Shown in pieces: positions 9,368-20,018 of a stretch of 64,000 nt of DNA (position 1 is its first letter; every line of letters begins with the position of its first letter). The notes beneath the pieces are model-generated. The model worked only from the letters and a program-made list of their open reading frames with translations, searched no databases and was not told the origin of the DNA. Made by a program: the position numbers and the translations under genes. The DNA comes from Bacillota bacterium (GTDB lineage Bacteria; Bacillota; Clostridia; Saccharofermentanales; Fastidiosipilaceae), in contig JAEZWR010000042.1 of NCBI GenBank assembly GCA_023420115.1, positions 49,651-113,650 on the forward strand, read 5' to 3'.

Positions 9368-10036
9368 TCAATCTTTGTGCTTTCTATTCCTTTGAATCTG
9401 CTCTTCAACTATCATGTCTTTGACTTTCATAAGTCGAGTTAGGTTATCTCTCTCATTTTCATCCATTTTCATTGCAATCTGTTTAATCTGCCTGCGCAAC
9501 TTAGGAATCATAACATGCTCTAAACTATTGACTCTTCGTCTAGTCTTTTCTATCTCATTTGCCATCAATTGAAGTTCTTTTTCTTTTTCGGCTAATTCAA
9601 TCATAGCAGGAAGAGACTCCCTGAGGGCTTCTTGAGCCAAGTCGAGCTCTGCCGCTGTTGAAGAAAGACCGTAGGGAAATCTGCCACCAGATGTAGCAAG
9701 ATCCCCGCTAACAACTGAAAAACTAGGAAATTCAACTGCCATAACAGATTTCTTCTTTACTGAAAATTCAAGCTTTTCTGACGATAGCTGCATCGCCTCA
9801 TCAAGCATCTCATTTTGCATAACTGCCCTAGCCATACTCATAGCCAATGATGCATCTGCAAGAAGTGCATCAACTTTTTTTCTCAATTCTAGCGTACCTT
9901 CTACCATCGCCAAAAATTCCTTCATCAGTCCGTCACGCTTATCCTTAAGCATGCTGTGACCTCTGGAGGCAGTCTTAAGTTCTTTCTTAAGACGCATCAG
10001 TGACATTCTATTAGGACTAACTCTATCACTTGCCAT
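9368..10036 (-). CDS. atpD: V-type ATPase subunit D
   Basis: Central rotor stalk subunit of the V-type ATPase, 222 residues, within the family's usual size. The N-terminus RVSPNRMSLMRLKKELKTAS and the C-terminal coiled coil with TRRRVNSLEHVMIPKL are hallmark segments. Two long antiparallel helices are expected from the sequence. It is the last gene of the operon, 37 bases after subunit B, and is followed by the hairpin at 9273-9324. Confidence 0.95.
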   Translation of the reverse strand: MASDRVSPNRMSLMRLKKELKTASRGHSMLKDKRDGLMKEFLAMVEGTLELRKKVDALLADASLAMSMARAVMQNEMLDEAMQLSSEKLEFSVKKKSVMAVEFPSFSVVSGDLATSGGRFPYGLSSTAAELDLAQEALRESLPAMIELAEKEKELQLMANEIEKTRRRVNSLEHVMIPKLRRQIKQIAMKMDENERDNLTRLMKVKDMIVEEQIQRNRKHKD

Positions 10037-10073
10037 TTCTTCTATCCTTATTCAATATTAATACTATAAATTA

Positions 10074-11438
10074 TTAATAGTATTTCTCTATCCATTCTTC
10101 ACGGATACGTCTAAGTTCAGATTTCGGAAGTATGCGAAGTAATTTCCAACCGATTTCCATTGTTTCTTCAATGCTGCGATCTGTTATAAATCCTTGCGAA
10201 ACATACTCTTTCTCAAAGGCTGTAGAAAATTTCGAGTACAATTTGTCTGTGTCACTAAGTGCAGATTCACCGAGAATCACCTCTAATTCTCTAGCATCCT
10301 TACCCCTAGAATATGCAGCAAACAACTGGTTCATTACAGCAGCATGATCCGCTCTTGTCTTCCCTTCTCCGATACCTTTATCTTTAAGACGCGAAAGCGA
10401 AGGCAAAACATCAATAGGGGGTCTAATACCACTATTATAAAGACTTCTATCCAAAATAATCTGTCCTTCCGTAATATATCCAGTAAGGTCAGGGATCGGA
10501 TGGGTCTTGTCATCATCGGGCATGGTTAAGATAGGCATCATTGTTATAGAGCCTTTTTTACCCTTTTGACGACCTGCACGCTCATAAAGTCCGGCGAGGT
10601 CAGTATACAAATATCCAGGATAACCACGTCTACCAGGAACTTCTTTTCTTGCAGCAGATACCTCACGAAGTGCTTCGGCATAGTATGTCATATCTGTCAT
10701 TATAACTAGAACTTGCATATCTAAGTCAAAGGCTAAATATTCTGCACAGGTTAAAGCCATTCTTGGAGTGGCTATTCTCTCTATAGCAGGTTCATCAGCT
10801 AAATTCAAAAACATGACCGTTCTATCAATAGCGCCAGTCTTACGGAAATCCGTCATAAAGAAATCAGCTTCTTCAAATGTTATACCCATTGCAGCAAAGA
10901 CAACGGCGAACTGCTCATTGTGACCCAAAACCTTCGCCTGTCTTGCGATCTGAGCTGCTAGCTGTGAGTGAGGCATACCCGAACCAGAAAAAATAGGTAA
11001 TTTCTGTCCGCGAACTAAGGTGTTGAGTCCATCTATAGCAGATATACCCGTCTGAATAAACTCATTGGGATAATCTCTTGCTGCTGGATTCATAGCAGAA
11101 CCATTGATATTAAGTCTTTTCTCGGGAATTATTTGCGGGGCACCATCTATCGGTCTTCCAGTACCATTAAAAATACGTCCGAGCATATCTTTTGAAACAG
11201 CTAATTCTTGACCATGTCCCAAGAAACGGACTTCACTTTCATCGATATTAATTCCAATTGCATTTTCAAACAACTGTACAAGCGCATTATTTCCGTCTAT
11301 TTCAAGAACTTTACAACGGCGAATCTCACCAGATGGAAGAACTATCTCTCCTAACTCGTCGTATTTAACATTTTCTACATCACGCACGAGCATCAAAGGA
11401 CCTGCGACTTCTTCTATTGTACGATAGGCCTTAGGCAT
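10074..11438 (-). CDS. atpB: V-type ATPase subunit B
   Basis: Non-catalytic nucleotide-binding subunit of the V1 head, 454 residues after choosing the ATG at 11438 ([15 protein letters not shown]). AAGGAGG lies 6 nt upstream inside the last codons of subunit A, whose stop ends one base before this start, so A and B are translationally coupled. Family motifs seen: [46 protein letters not shown] in place of a functional P-loop, and [13 protein letters not shown]. Confidence 0.96.
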   Translation of the reverse strand: MPKAYRTIEEVAGPLMLVRDVENVKYDELGEIVLPSGEIRRCKVLEIDGNNALVQLFENAIGINIDESEVRFLGHGQELAVSKDMLGRIFNGTGRPIDGAPQIIPEKRLNINGSAMNPAARDYPNEFIQTGISAIDGLNTLVRGQKLPIFSGSGMPHSQLAAQIARQAKVLGHNEQFAVVFAAMGITFEEADFFMTDFRKTGAIDRTVMFLNLADEPAIERIATPRMALTCAEYLAFDLDMQVLVIMTDMTYYAEALREVSAARKEVPGRRGYPGYLYTDLAGLYERAGRQKGKKGSITMMPILTMPDDDKTHPIPDLTGYITEGQIILDRSLYNSGIRPPIDVLPSLSRLKDKGIGEGKTRADHAAVMNQLFAAYSRGKDARELEVILGESALSDTDKLYSKFSTAFEKEYVSQGFITDRSIEETMEIGWKLLRILPKSELRRIREEWIEKYY

Positions 11439-11439
11439 A

Positions 11440-13224
11440 TTATTCCTCCTTAAGTGCATCTATTTCATCATTAAGTCTTCTCAGTACTTTGTCATACTGT
11501 TCATTGACTTCATTTTCTTTTGTATATTTAAAGCGGCCGATACTTTCCATAACTTCCAAGTTGGTAAGCGACTTAAATGGGACTCCTCTATCCAAGGCTT
11601 CGCAACCTTTTCTATAATAAGTCATGATCAAATCGAGCATTTTGTACTGCTTATCAAGTGAAGTATATGTATCTATTTCATCGAAGCTATTCTGATGAAG
11701 GAAGTCTTCACGAATTGATCTACTCGCTTCGAGTTTAAGTCTATCCTTAACTGATAAAGTGTCAGCACCAACTAGCTTAACAATTTCTTCAAGCTCTGAC
11801 TCATCTTGGAGTAAGCTCATAGCATCCATTCTATTCCTGCTCCAATTTGAGTTAACAAACTCGTCCATCCATGACAAAACCTTATCCTCATAAAGAGAAT
11901 ATGAGTTAAGCCAGTTAATCGCTGGGAAGTGTCGTTTATACGCAAGCTGGGCATCAAGAGACCAGAATACCTTAACAATACGTAAAGTAGACTGAACAAC
12001 TGGATCTGACATATCGCCACCGGGAGGCGAAACGGCACCAATAGCAGTTAGAACTCCCAATCTCTGGCCATTTCCCAAACAGCGAACCATTCCGGCTCTC
12101 TCGTAGAACTGAGCCAATCTGGAACCTAGATATGCGGGATAACCTTCTTCACCGGGCATCTCTTCTAGTCGTCCACTCATTTCGCGTAGAGCCTCTGCCC
12201 ATCTAGAAGTAGAGTCAGCCATAATCGAAACAGAATATCCCATATCCCTATAGTATTCAGCAATTGTTATTCCTGTGTATATAGAAGCTTCACGAGCAGC
12301 AACAGGCATATCTGATGTATTTGCAATAAGTATTGTTCTTTCCATCAATGACTTGCCCGATTTTGGATCTTTTAGTTCTGGGAATTCGCCCAAAACATCA
12401 GTCATCTCATTGCCACGTTCACCACAACCAATATAAACTACGATATCCGATGCAGCCCATTTCGCAAGCTGATGCTGAATGACAGTCTTACCAGAACCAA
12501 ATGGACCTGGAACCGCTGCCGTTCCACCCTTGGTTAGAGGGAAAAATGCGTCTACTACACGCTGACCTGTTGTAAGTGGCTCGCTTGGTGCTAATTTTCC
12601 AGCGTGAGGTCTAGCCTTTCTTACGGGCCACTGCTGAAGCATCTGAACTCTAATTTTCTCTTCGCCACCCTGATCAGAACTAAGTTCACACAATTTGTCT
12701 ACTATTGTGTACTCACCCTCTGTCACAACTCCACTAACTCTGCATCTACCCTTTACAGTAGGTGGAACCATAACCCTATGTTCTATTAGTGAAGTTTCTT
12801 GTACAACACCAACGATATCACCAGCTGAGACCTCATCTCCGTCCTGAACGCTAGGCTTGAATTTCCATTTACGACTTCTGTCAAGCTTATCAATATGAAC
12901 GCCCCTGGCAATATTAGAACCCATTTCCTCTCTCATTTTTTCAAGAGGTCTCTGAATTCCATCAAAAATATTTCCCATCAAACCAGGAGCTAGGTCAACA
13001 GAAAGAGGAGCACCAGTTGATCTTACCGGCTCTCCTGGACCTAAGCCTGCCGTCTCTTCATAAACCTGTATTGAAGCTCTATCACCATGAACCTCAATTA
13101 CTTCACCAATCAAACCGATATCTGAAACCTGCACAACGTCAAACATCTGAACATCGCGCATGCCATCAGCAACAACCAGAGGACCTGAGACTTTACTGAT
13201 GGTGCCCTGACTCAACTTCTGCAT
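11440..13224 (-). CDS. atpA: V-type ATPase catalytic subunit A
   Basis: Catalytic ATP-hydrolysing subunit, 594 residues, normal length. The P-loop is GPFGSGKT at about 241-248, after [19 protein letters not shown]. The non-homologous insertion typical of V/A-type A subunits (residues about 115-190, with VPPTVKGRC) is present. Downstream are [13 protein letters not shown] and [14 protein letters not shown], the Walker B and catalytic segments. It starts three bases after subunit F and runs into subunit B. Confidence 0.97.
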   Translation of the reverse strand: MQKLSQGTISKVSGPLVVADGMRDVQMFDVVQVSDIGLIGEVIEVHGDRASIQVYEETAGLGPGEPVRSTGAPLSVDLAPGLMGNIFDGIQRPLEKMREEMGSNIARGVHIDKLDRSRKWKFKPSVQDGDEVSAGDIVGVVQETSLIEHRVMVPPTVKGRCRVSGVVTEGEYTIVDKLCELSSDQGGEEKIRVQMLQQWPVRKARPHAGKLAPSEPLTTGQRVVDAFFPLTKGGTAAVPGPFGSGKTVIQHQLAKWAASDIVVYIGCGERGNEMTDVLGEFPELKDPKSGKSLMERTILIANTSDMPVAAREASIYTGITIAEYYRDMGYSVSIMADSTSRWAEALREMSGRLEEMPGEEGYPAYLGSRLAQFYERAGMVRCLGNGQRLGVLTAIGAVSPPGGDMSDPVVQSTLRIVKVFWSLDAQLAYKRHFPAINWLNSYSLYEDKVLSWMDEFVNSNWSRNRMDAMSLLQDESELEEIVKLVGADTLSVKDRLKLEASRSIREDFLHQNSFDEIDTYTSLDKQYKMLDLIMTYYRKGCEALDRGVPFKSLTNLEVMESIGRFKYTKENEVNEQYDKVLRRLNDEIDALKEE

Positions 13225-13227
13225 CTG

Positions 13228-13572
13228 CTACTCCTTATCTTCTTTGTTTGAAAAGATATCAAAACCGACTGCCTTGCGAACTGATACCCTAATAGCATCC
13301 TCGCCTATTCCCAAGTTCCCAGTTGATGCTGGAATTGGAACAAGAGCCGGCATATAGTCAAACCTGTGTTCTTCAACAATATCTTTTACTTCTTCCATAA
13401 CCGCCTCAGTCATGAAGATAACAGCATATTCATCAGACTTAATCATATCCCGAAGTATTTGATGCGTATCAAGCTCTTCAGCAGTTGCTACAACATCTAA
13501 TCCAAGACCTCTAAAGCCTATTATGCTTCCTATATCCCCAATGACTGCCATGTGTTTATTTTTTGACTTCAT
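13228..13572 (-). CDS. atpF: V-type ATPase subunit F
   Basis: Small regulatory/central stalk subunit, 114 residues from the ATG at 13572, which has GGAAG 8 nt upstream; a longer reading from GTG at 13596 is less likely. Typical features: MAVIGDIGSIIGFRGLGLD at the start, YAVIFMTEAVMEEV in the middle and PALVPIPAS near the end. Subunit A follows after three bases. Confidence 0.93.
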   Translation of the reverse strand: MKSKNKHMAVIGDIGSIIGFRGLGLDVVATAEELDTHQILRDMIKSDEYAVIFMTEAVMEEVKDIVEEHRFDYMPALVPIPASTGNLGIGEDAIRVSVRKAVGFDIFSNKEDKE

Positions 13573-13765
13573 GTTACTACTTCCATTATTTTGCACAGAA
13601 TATAAAAGATTCTATGCTTAGGTCATATTTCATATTTCATTCAGTTCACACCAATAACATAGCAATAAAACTAATCATATTAATTAGACATTCACTTTTT
13701 CTGAACTAAATGCACAGCCTGAAATATTGCCCCAAACTCATATCAAAAAAATCAAAATCTAAGCA

Positions 13766-15169
13766 TTAATCGTATGCGTTATACTCTTTTCTTAGCAACT
13801 TAACTGTATCCTCATAGGATAAATCTATATTGCGACAAGCATACATGATTCTTATATTCTTAACTTCCATCTGTTTAGCAAACCAATATCCCGCAACAGT
13901 CTCAGCAGCATAACTACTTCTAAGACCTTTCTTCGCTAAATCCATTATAAGATTATCAATATCACGACCCAATTCTCTTATTTCATCAACACTGCTATAT
14001 TTCAAAATATGCTTAACTAGTGGTGAAGCCATGGAGTTAGCAAAAACAGCCTGTACACGTTGATATTCGCTATTAGGGATTGACTCTCTTTCACTTCTGT
14101 TAAGAATCAACTTAGCACTCTCATATAAAGACACAATATCTTTTACGTCCACATTACCACAAGGTAGAAGAACCTGTCTGAGATATGTTCTACCTGTAGC
14201 AAATTTAGCCGTACGGAGCAGTGTCTGAAAATTGATTGCATCCGCCTTGAGTGCACAAAAATCAAGTATAAAATCCTTTTCAGAACCAGTATCCTTGTCA
14301 TTTGCCAAAATGAACAATTCTTCGTAATATGCCTTGTCAAGAACAATATCAACCAAACTCAAATCTCTCCAAGCAAGGTATGCTTTTGCTGTGCGAACAA
14401 TTGCCGAAATAAGATACCTATCACAAGGAGTGGCAATAAACGAACCACTCATAACGGCTAAAATATCTTTCCACAATTGCTCATGAGGTATAAAAGCTGG
14501 AATCAACTTCGACGAAAGTTCTTCAGTAAATTGACCTCCGTCCTTTGAGGAGTACTTAGAAGCCCCCTGTAAAATATTCTCTGTATTAAATGTTCTTGTA
14601 TCAAGTGTCTCAACACCATCTTCGCTATAAGTAAAATATTTATTAATAGCATCAAGTGCTTCTCTCTGAACTTTCTCATCACCACTAATAATAGTAGAAA
14701 ACTCATGATTTTCTGCCACGGACTCGTCCTTATCCGTACTATCTACATGATTCAGATCAGATACCGGCTGACTCTGACCACTCCCTTGCTCAGCAGAAGC
14801 CGCAAGCATAAGCTGTTTGAGCATCCACTTTGCATTGTGGTAATCCTTTTCAAGAAGAAGAATTCTAGGAAGAATGGTTCTCCCTGCCATTTCTTTTAAT
14901 TCAGCATCGGTCTGTCTCTCTTCAAGAACGAATCTCCCATCCAATGTCTTTGCCAAAGGATAATGGGCCTTGTCAAGAATATCATTGAGAATTGCCAGAT
15001 TTGTCATTCTGTCAGAGAAAAGAGTAAGTTCCTCATGCTTGAGCAAGTTATTCTCGAGCACACGAATGCGTCCCGTCGCATAAGCAAACATCGGATCATT
15101 TTTACTTTCTCTGACCCACTTACGGCACTGTACAGTATGCTCTTTATTATTTGTCAATGCATATGGCAT
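13766..15169 (-). CDS. atpC: V-type ATPase subunit C with large insertion
   Basis: Connects the rotor to the membrane ring (d/C subunit). The start AYATGRIRVLENNLL and the end with YAAETVAGYWFAKQMEVKNIR match the family. At 467 residues it is about 130 longer than the usual 330-340. The extra sequence is mainly an acidic, Ser/Asp/Glu-rich stretch at about residues 126-215. Gene position between E and F is standard. A 169-base gap with no other gene separates it from F, an unusual break in an otherwise tight operon. Confidence 0.88.
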   Translation of the reverse strand: MPYALTNNKEHTVQCRKWVRESKNDPMFAYATGRIRVLENNLLKHEELTLFSDRMTNLAILNDILDKAHYPLAKTLDGRFVLEERQTDAELKEMAGRTILPRILLLEKDYHNAKWMLKQLMLAASAEQGSGQSQPVSDLNHVDSTDKDESVAENHEFSTIISGDEKVQREALDAINKYFTYSEDGVETLDTRTFNTENILQGASKYSSKDGGQFTEELSSKLIPAFIPHEQLWKDILAVMSGSFIATPCDRYLISAIVRTAKAYLAWRDLSLVDIVLDKAYYEELFILANDKDTGSEKDFILDFCALKADAINFQTLLRTAKFATGRTYLRQVLLPCGNVDVKDIVSLYESAKLILNRSERESIPNSEYQRVQAVFANSMASPLVKHILKYSSVDEIRELGRDIDNLIMDLAKKGLRSSYAAETVAGYWFAKQMEVKNIRIMYACRNIDLSYEDTVKLLRKEYNAYD

Positions 15170-15345
15170 TATAAATTCCTCTTTTATCTAAAATGAATTC
15201 TACTTTTCGTGTAAACTCAAACTTTAAATGGATAAATAAAATATTTAGCTACCGTCCAAAAGCACTCTGTGACTCATCTAAACTCTCTTACACCAATTTA
15301 AATATTGCCCAAAAATTGCCCAAAAGCTTGAGCATCACACAAAAG

Positions 15346-15921
15346 CTATTTTTCAGCATATAGAATTCCCGCAAGTTCCGTTATTGCTTCATCAGCAACC
15401 TGTTTGAGAATTTCCGCAAAACTCAAATCTAGAGTAATCTTATCCCTTCTGATAAGTAGACCACCAGAATTTCCACTACTTTCCTTAGAAAAAGAAATAT
15501 CCTTTGAACACTTTGACTTTAGGGTCTCAGCGAGATGAAGATCATTTTCACTAAGATAAACAACATCACCATCTAATGTCTCTGATTCAAGAAGAGAAAG
15601 ATAAAATTCTAACTTTTTTTCATCATCCAAGCTTCTCAATTTTTGCTCAGCCTGACTCTTGCTCTCTTCCAACAGACGATTCTTCGCTTGAAGCTCTATT
15701 TTTCTTTTCTCCATATTAATTTCCGATGCGAGACGTCTCTCATCTTGTTCATGAAGAATTTTCAATTCGCCTGAATTTGACTCCCTAATTTGAGCATTTT
15801 TCAATTCAGCTTCTTCGAGCATTTTTTCTTTCTGTTTCTGAGCATTGCCTAGGATTTCAGATACCCTACTCTGAGTATCAGCTTTGACCTTTTCTCTTAT
15901 TTTTTCCAAACCATCCATCAT
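15346..15921 (-). CDS. atpE: V-type ATPase subunit E
   Basis: Peripheral stalk subunit, 191 residues. Residues 1-100 are a highly charged, continuous coiled coil. A small globular C-terminal domain follows, with GGLLIRRDKITLDLSFAEIL, the segment conserved in subunit E. It begins with two adjacent ATG codons; AGTAGG lies just upstream. The 176-base gap before subunit C contains no gene I can support. Confidence 0.9.
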   Translation of the reverse strand: MMDGLEKIREKVKADTQSRVSEILGNAQKQKEKMLEEAELKNAQIRESNSGELKILHEQDERRLASEINMEKRKIELQAKNRLLEESKSQAEQKLRSLDDEKKLEFYLSLLESETLDGDVVYLSENDLHLAETLKSKCSKDISFSKESSGNSGGLLIRRDKITLDLSFAEILKQVADEAITELAGILYAEK

Positions 15922-16031
15922 AAACCTACTTCATCAAAAGCTAGACCAAAATAAGGGACTAAATATCTAAACACCTCAATCCAGCCTATTTAAGTTAATT
16001 AACCTATAACTACTTAACTGACGTTCGTTTA

Positions 16032-16562
16032 TTACTTGACGTTTGCAACAAAAAGAATTGACAAAACTGAAGCAAGCAAAGCAAAGATAGCGTATGTCTC
16101 AACCATTGCAGCCAAAATAAGAGCCTTGGATTGTTGATCTGGTCTCTTAGCAACTAGTGAAACGCCATCCGCTGCAACACCGCCCTGATACAAAGCTGAG
16201 AAATAACCGACCAAAGCCATAGGCATGCAAGCAGCAAAGAACATTGTTCCTTGAAGTACTGAAATTTCTGCTGGTGATCCACCTAAAAATCCACCGAAAA
16301 TTAGCACGAAGAACCAGACGAGAATTCCATAGATACCCTGTGTGCCAGGAAGAGCCTGAACAACGATCAACTTACCGAATTTTTCAGGATCCTCAGACAA
16401 AACACCTGAAACAACTGAACCAACTCTACCAACTGCACGAGCTGAACCAATACCAGGTAACAGTGCCGCAAGAACTCCACCTAAAAGGGTGAGAAAAGCA
16501 CCGGTAAAATATGGACTACCTAGAGTCTGTGTAGCTGATGTCAATACATGCTGAAATAACAT
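16032..16562 (-). CDS. atpK: V-type ATPase proteolipid subunit K, sodium type
   Basis: Membrane rotor ring subunit, 176 residues with four helices formed from two duplicated hairpins. The second hairpin carries the ion-binding carboxylate Glu155 in VETYAIFA; the first has no acidic residue and reads LPGTQGIYG. All five sodium ligands known from Enterococcus hirae NtpK (Leu61, Thr64, Gln65, Gln110, Glu139) have counterparts here: Leu71, Thr74, Gln75, Gln126 and Glu155. That points to Na+ rather than H+ transport; this is inference from conserved ligands. It lies between I and E. Confidence 0.95.
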   Translation of the reverse strand: MLFQHVLTSATQTLGSPYFTGAFLTLLGGVLAALLPGIGSARAVGRVGSVVSGVLSEDPEKFGKLIVVQALPGTQGIYGILVWFFVLIFGGFLGGSPAEISVLQGTMFFAACMPMALVGYFSALYQGGVAADGVSLVAKRPDQQSKALILAAMVETYAIFALLASVLSILFVANVK

Positions 16563-16671
16563 TTTTTCCTCCTATTTTGCAATAAGCATTTAAGCTTGAA
16601 TTTGCTATATCTAAAATCACGTAAGTGATTAAGATCAAATTTATTAAATATTTATCTAAGGTTCATACACC

Positions 16672-18834
16672 CTATTTCTTATCTGCCTCTACGAGAACAT
16701 ACTCTGTCCTAGCCTGAAGTGGTTTAAAAGCTTCGCCACCACCGGTGTAGAAACGTCCGAAGAATTCAACATATTGTAGACGTGTTGTATGTACATACGC
16801 CGAAAGACCAGAAAGAGCCAAATTCATCACATGTCCTACCAATAAAATCGGTATCGCGATAATTATTCCTACAACCGTGGGACCCACTAAGGATGCGAGC
16901 ATATTTACAACCATAGCAATAACACTAGTAGCTAGTGACAATGCTAGAATACGAGTATAAGAAAGTATATCCGAGAAGAAACTCGTAATTCCATATAACT
17001 TAAGCAAACCACCCATAACTCTCTTAACAGGGTTCTTACTCTCACTTGGCGATAAGAAAACAATTATGGCAACACCAATAAGTGCTGTATACATACATAT
17101 ATTAGATTTGCTAGCTGCATAAGCAAAACCGGAACCAATAATCAAATACCACGGAAACACCTCTGCAAATGCAGTATACGCTGAACCTGCACGAATGAGC
17201 TTATACATATTGATTCCCATGCCAAAGAAAATATGTATAACACCGAATATAACAGAGAAAAGCATAAGCTTGGTGGGATCATCAAATGGATTAAACCAAA
17301 GAGCATTAAAACTCAATTTCTTTTGGCTCATAGCATTTATTAGATCTCCGAAAAATCCTCCAAACATAGCTCCCCAAACTATAGCCATAAGTCCGCCCAT
17401 AAATAGAACATAGCACATATTACGCATGGCCTTGGATTCAACTTTAACTTTCCAAAGTAAAATTCCCGTCAATATAGAAAGCACCAAGCCATAACCAATA
17501 TCACTCAACATAAGTCCAAAAAAGAATGCATATGTAGGAGCCATAAGAGCAGTCGGATCAACGTCATCTCCTGGTTTAGGAAGGGAGAACATCGACACAA
17601 CCTCCTCAAAAGGTCTTACTAGCTTATTATTTTCTAATAAAACTGGATAATTTTCTTCCGGCAGAGCCTCTCTCCTAGAGATTGCAATGTGGAAACGCTC
17701 AGAAATCAGTCTAAACATCTCTTCTGTTCTCTTACTTGGAACATATCCTTCAACAACAAAAACTTCACTTGTCTGAGCGATAGTTTCCATACCCTTTAGC
17801 ATATCTTGGCGAACTCGATAGAAATCAGACAGCATCTCAAAATCATTTCTGTACACCGTTAACTCTTTCATCTTTTGTTTACAGTCAGAAATCTGCTGAG
17901 ATATATTTTCCATCTCATTTTTCCTATCTTTGACAGCCAAGGCGTATATACCATCATATCTGCTATCCAATTCTGGCAAATTGCGGAAACCATTTTGTTG
18001 AGCCAATTTATATACTTCATTCGCCTCGTCCGCATATACAGCCATAATCAGAGCGATACCTTCATCAAATATACGGAGTTTCTCAAGAGCAAAAGCCTCG
18101 TAACCAGCCTCTCGAATCGCAGAAGCCATATCTTCATAAGCTTCGCTATCCTGAACACTACCCACATAAACGCGCACATAACCCGTCTCGCTGAGATTAT
18201 GAATTTGTTCTCGTTCATTCCCCGACTTATCGCCAGAAGTATCATTCAAGTTAACCGATGCTTCTGAAACCTGACTAGGAAGAGACAAATCACTGAAAAT
18301 CTCAAGTTCAGCTACTCTCTGCCCAGCTCGTCCTAACTCAGTCTCAAGTTGTCTGAGAAGTTGCTCATAATCCTCAAGCTCTCTCACTTTATCAGTTAGC
18401 TCTTTTTGCCTGGATGCCATCGCTCTAAACTCTGCAGAACTAACCTTGCGGCGTTTCTTGAAGAGGCCCTTTTTCTGTGGATCTATTTTGGAACAAAGCG
18501 CTATAGCTGCATCTAGCCTATCCATGAGACGCTGTGTCTCCGCGATATATCTCGGATAATCGGTCATAGCTCTCCCGAGCAAACCGTCATCTTGAGTATT
18601 AGGGTCTCCCAATTGAGCCATTCTAGTGCGAAAGGCCTCGTGGAAATCAAGACCTGGAATTTCATTAATAAAAGAATTTTGCGGAGAATTTAACTGGCGT
18701 TTAATAATCTCCTGCTCCAAGTCTTCATTGCGTCTCAGATCAATAACACCCAGAGCTGTTAGAGCATTGACAACACCTGTCATCTCACTTCGTACACCAA
18801 TCAGTGTAACATGATCCATCTTAGCGATTGCCAC
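16672..18834 (-). CDS. atpI: V-type ATPase subunit I
   Basis: Membrane stator subunit (a/I), 720 residues, providing the ion half-channels. The cytoplasmic N-terminal half has the coiled coil expected of I subunits. From about residue 425 there are seven or eight membrane helices with LMLSDIGYGLVLS, SDILSYTRILALSLA and YVHTTRLQYVEFFGRFY, all family hallmarks. The start is GTG at 18834, supported by AAAGGAG 11 nt upstream; the next ATG is too far away. The gene overlaps the end of the preceding subunit by 14 bases. Confidence 0.95.
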   Translation of the reverse strand: MAIAKMDHVTLIGVRSEMTGVVNALTALGVIDLRRNEDLEQEIIKRQLNSPQNSFINEIPGLDFHEAFRTRMAQLGDPNTQDDGLLGRAMTDYPRYIAETQRLMDRLDAAIALCSKIDPQKKGLFKKRRKVSSAEFRAMASRQKELTDKVRELEDYEQLLRQLETELGRAGQRVAELEIFSDLSLPSQVSEASVNLNDTSGDKSGNEREQIHNLSETGYVRVYVGSVQDSEAYEDMASAIREAGYEAFALEKLRIFDEGIALIMAVYADEANEVYKLAQQNGFRNLPELDSRYDGIYALAVKDRKNEMENISQQISDCKQKMKELTVYRNDFEMLSDFYRVRQDMLKGMETIAQTSEVFVVEGYVPSKRTEEMFRLISERFHIAISRREALPEENYPVLLENNKLVRPFEEVVSMFSLPKPGDDVDPTALMAPTYAFFFGLMLSDIGYGLVLSILTGILLWKVKVESKAMRNMCYVLFMGGLMAIVWGAMFGGFFGDLINAMSQKKLSFNALWFNPFDDPTKLMLFSVIFGVIHIFFGMGINMYKLIRAGSAYTAFAEVFPWYLIIGSGFAYAASKSNICMYTALIGVAIIVFLSPSESKNPVKRVMGGLLKLYGITSFFSDILSYTRILALSLATSVIAMVVNMLASLVGPTVVGIIIAIPILLVGHVMNLALSGLSAYVHTTRLQYVEFFGRFYTGGGEAFKPLQARTEYVLVEADKK

Positions 18835-19183
18835 GGAACTTCAGACTCCTTTCAACAAGAAAATCGACAGCCTCAGGAATTCTCTGCGACCATTTCCCAA
18901 GCTCTTTTCCAGTATCAGACTTGAACTTCTCAACAGCTTCTGAAACAAGTCTATCTTGACGCAATTTGGCATTCTTACGCTGTTCTTGCCTCTCTTCTTG
19001 CATATCTATATTAAGTTTCGAAGCATTTTCAGCAATAATTTTGCGTGTATTTTCTATAATTGATTTTGCCTCAATCTGCGCCTCCTCAATCATTCGCCTG
19101 GACTCAAGCTCAATTGCCTCAATTGTAGAAATCAATCCTGCATCAGCCACTATCTTACCTCTTCCAACCTCGTTCACTTGCAT
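18821..19183 (-). CDS. V-type ATPase subunit H/G (peripheral stalk)
   Basis: First gene of the ATPase operon: 120 residues, almost all charged coiled coil (ESRRMIEEAQIEAKSII, ENTRKIIAENA, ERQEQRKNAKLRQDR). It fits the small stalk subunit that pairs with E, called H, G or NtpF in different species. The C-terminal tail RIPEAVDFLVERSL is typical. Its last 14 bases overlap the GTG start of subunit I. Confidence 0.88.
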   Translation of the reverse strand: MQVNEVGRGKIVADAGLISTIEAIELESRRMIEEAQIEAKSIIENTRKIIAENASKLNIDMQEERQEQRKNAKLRQDRLVSEAVEKFKSDTGKELGKWSQRIPEAVDFLVERSLKFRGNR

Positions 19184-19327
19184 CTTTACTCTACCTATCA
19201 GCTAATTACATCTTAACTCAATACTCTAAATAAACTCTAAAGAAATGAGCAAAAACTTATAGCCATACAAGCACTCATATAAAATAGCGCCTTATAAATA
19301 GCACTTGAACAAAGTAATAATTTAAGC

Positions 19328-19357
19328 ACGTACAAGAATAAGCATCCTTTTGTACGT
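19328..19357. repeat. Perfect 8-bp inverted repeat upstream of the V-ATPase operon
   Basis: ACGTACAA, 14 bases, TTGTACGT, about 145 bases before the first ATPase gene, in a 517-base region (19184-19700) that otherwise holds only the trxA terminator. It could be an operator or a leader hairpin; I could not fix a promoter. Confidence 0.4.
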
Positions 19358-19617
19358 TATATAATGATAACAATTTAAAATAGAATATTGAACACTTTTT
19401 ATACAAATTTACATAAAATAGAAATTTTTCTCACCAAACAATTTCAAAACAATTTAACTCAAATTTACACGTGTTTTATTTGATAAAAATATAGCAGAAG
19501 TTTCATATTTACCTAAAGGTAGACCAAATAAATAAAAAAAATCAAACTCGGATGTGCTTTTTTACAAAAAACTCATCTTCAGCGACAAGTAATAACGAGC
19601 AATATTTTTTATCGACA

Positions 19618-19662
19618 TAAAAAGTCCGACCTCACTCTAATTTATAAGAGTTCAGCCGGACT
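19618..19662 (-). terminator. Rho-independent terminator of trxA
   Basis: Read on the minus strand: AGTCCGGC pairs with GTCGGACT (one mismatch), with an inner ACTCT/AGAGT stem, followed by TTTTT. It lies about 40 bases after the trxA stop. Confidence 0.8.
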
Positions 19663-19700
19663 AAGTCAAATATCAATTAATTGAATATCTTATGACTATA

Positions 19701-20018
19701 TTATAAGACCTCATCTAGTAACGCAGCTAATTCTTCGTAAGGTCTTGCACCTGTCACTCGTTTGACTATTTCTCCATTCTTGAAAATAAAGATGGTTGGA
19801 ATAGATGAAACTTTATATTGAAAAGCGAGCTCATTCTGCTCATCAACATTAACTTTTCCAACCTTGGCCTTGCCCTCGTATTCATTTGCAAGACGTTCTA
19901 CGAAAGGTGATACCATCCTGCAAGGTCCACACCACTCTGCCCAAAAGTCAACAAGAACTGGTACTTCACTATTTAATACTTCGGTCTGAAAATTTTCGTT
20001 GGTTAATGTTAGTTCCAT
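19701..20018 (-). CDS. trxA: Thioredoxin
   Basis: Cytoplasmic disulfide reductase, 105 residues, normal size. Active site WAEWCGPCRM at about residues 27-36, cis-Pro in SSIPTIFIF, and C-terminal GARPYEELAALL. GGAGG is 6-7 nt before the ATG. It is a single-gene unit with its own terminator; no thioredoxin reductase is adjacent. Confidence 0.97.
   Translation of the reverse strand: MELTLTNENFQTEVLNSEVPVLVDFWAEWCGPCRMVSPFVERLANEYEGKAKVGKVNVDEQNELAFQYKVSSIPTIFIFKNGEIVKRVTGARPYEELAALLDEVL

Noticed and set aside
13597..13765. Extra small ATPase gene between subunits C and F
   Set aside because: No start with a ribosome binding site and no open frame of useful length on the operon strand.
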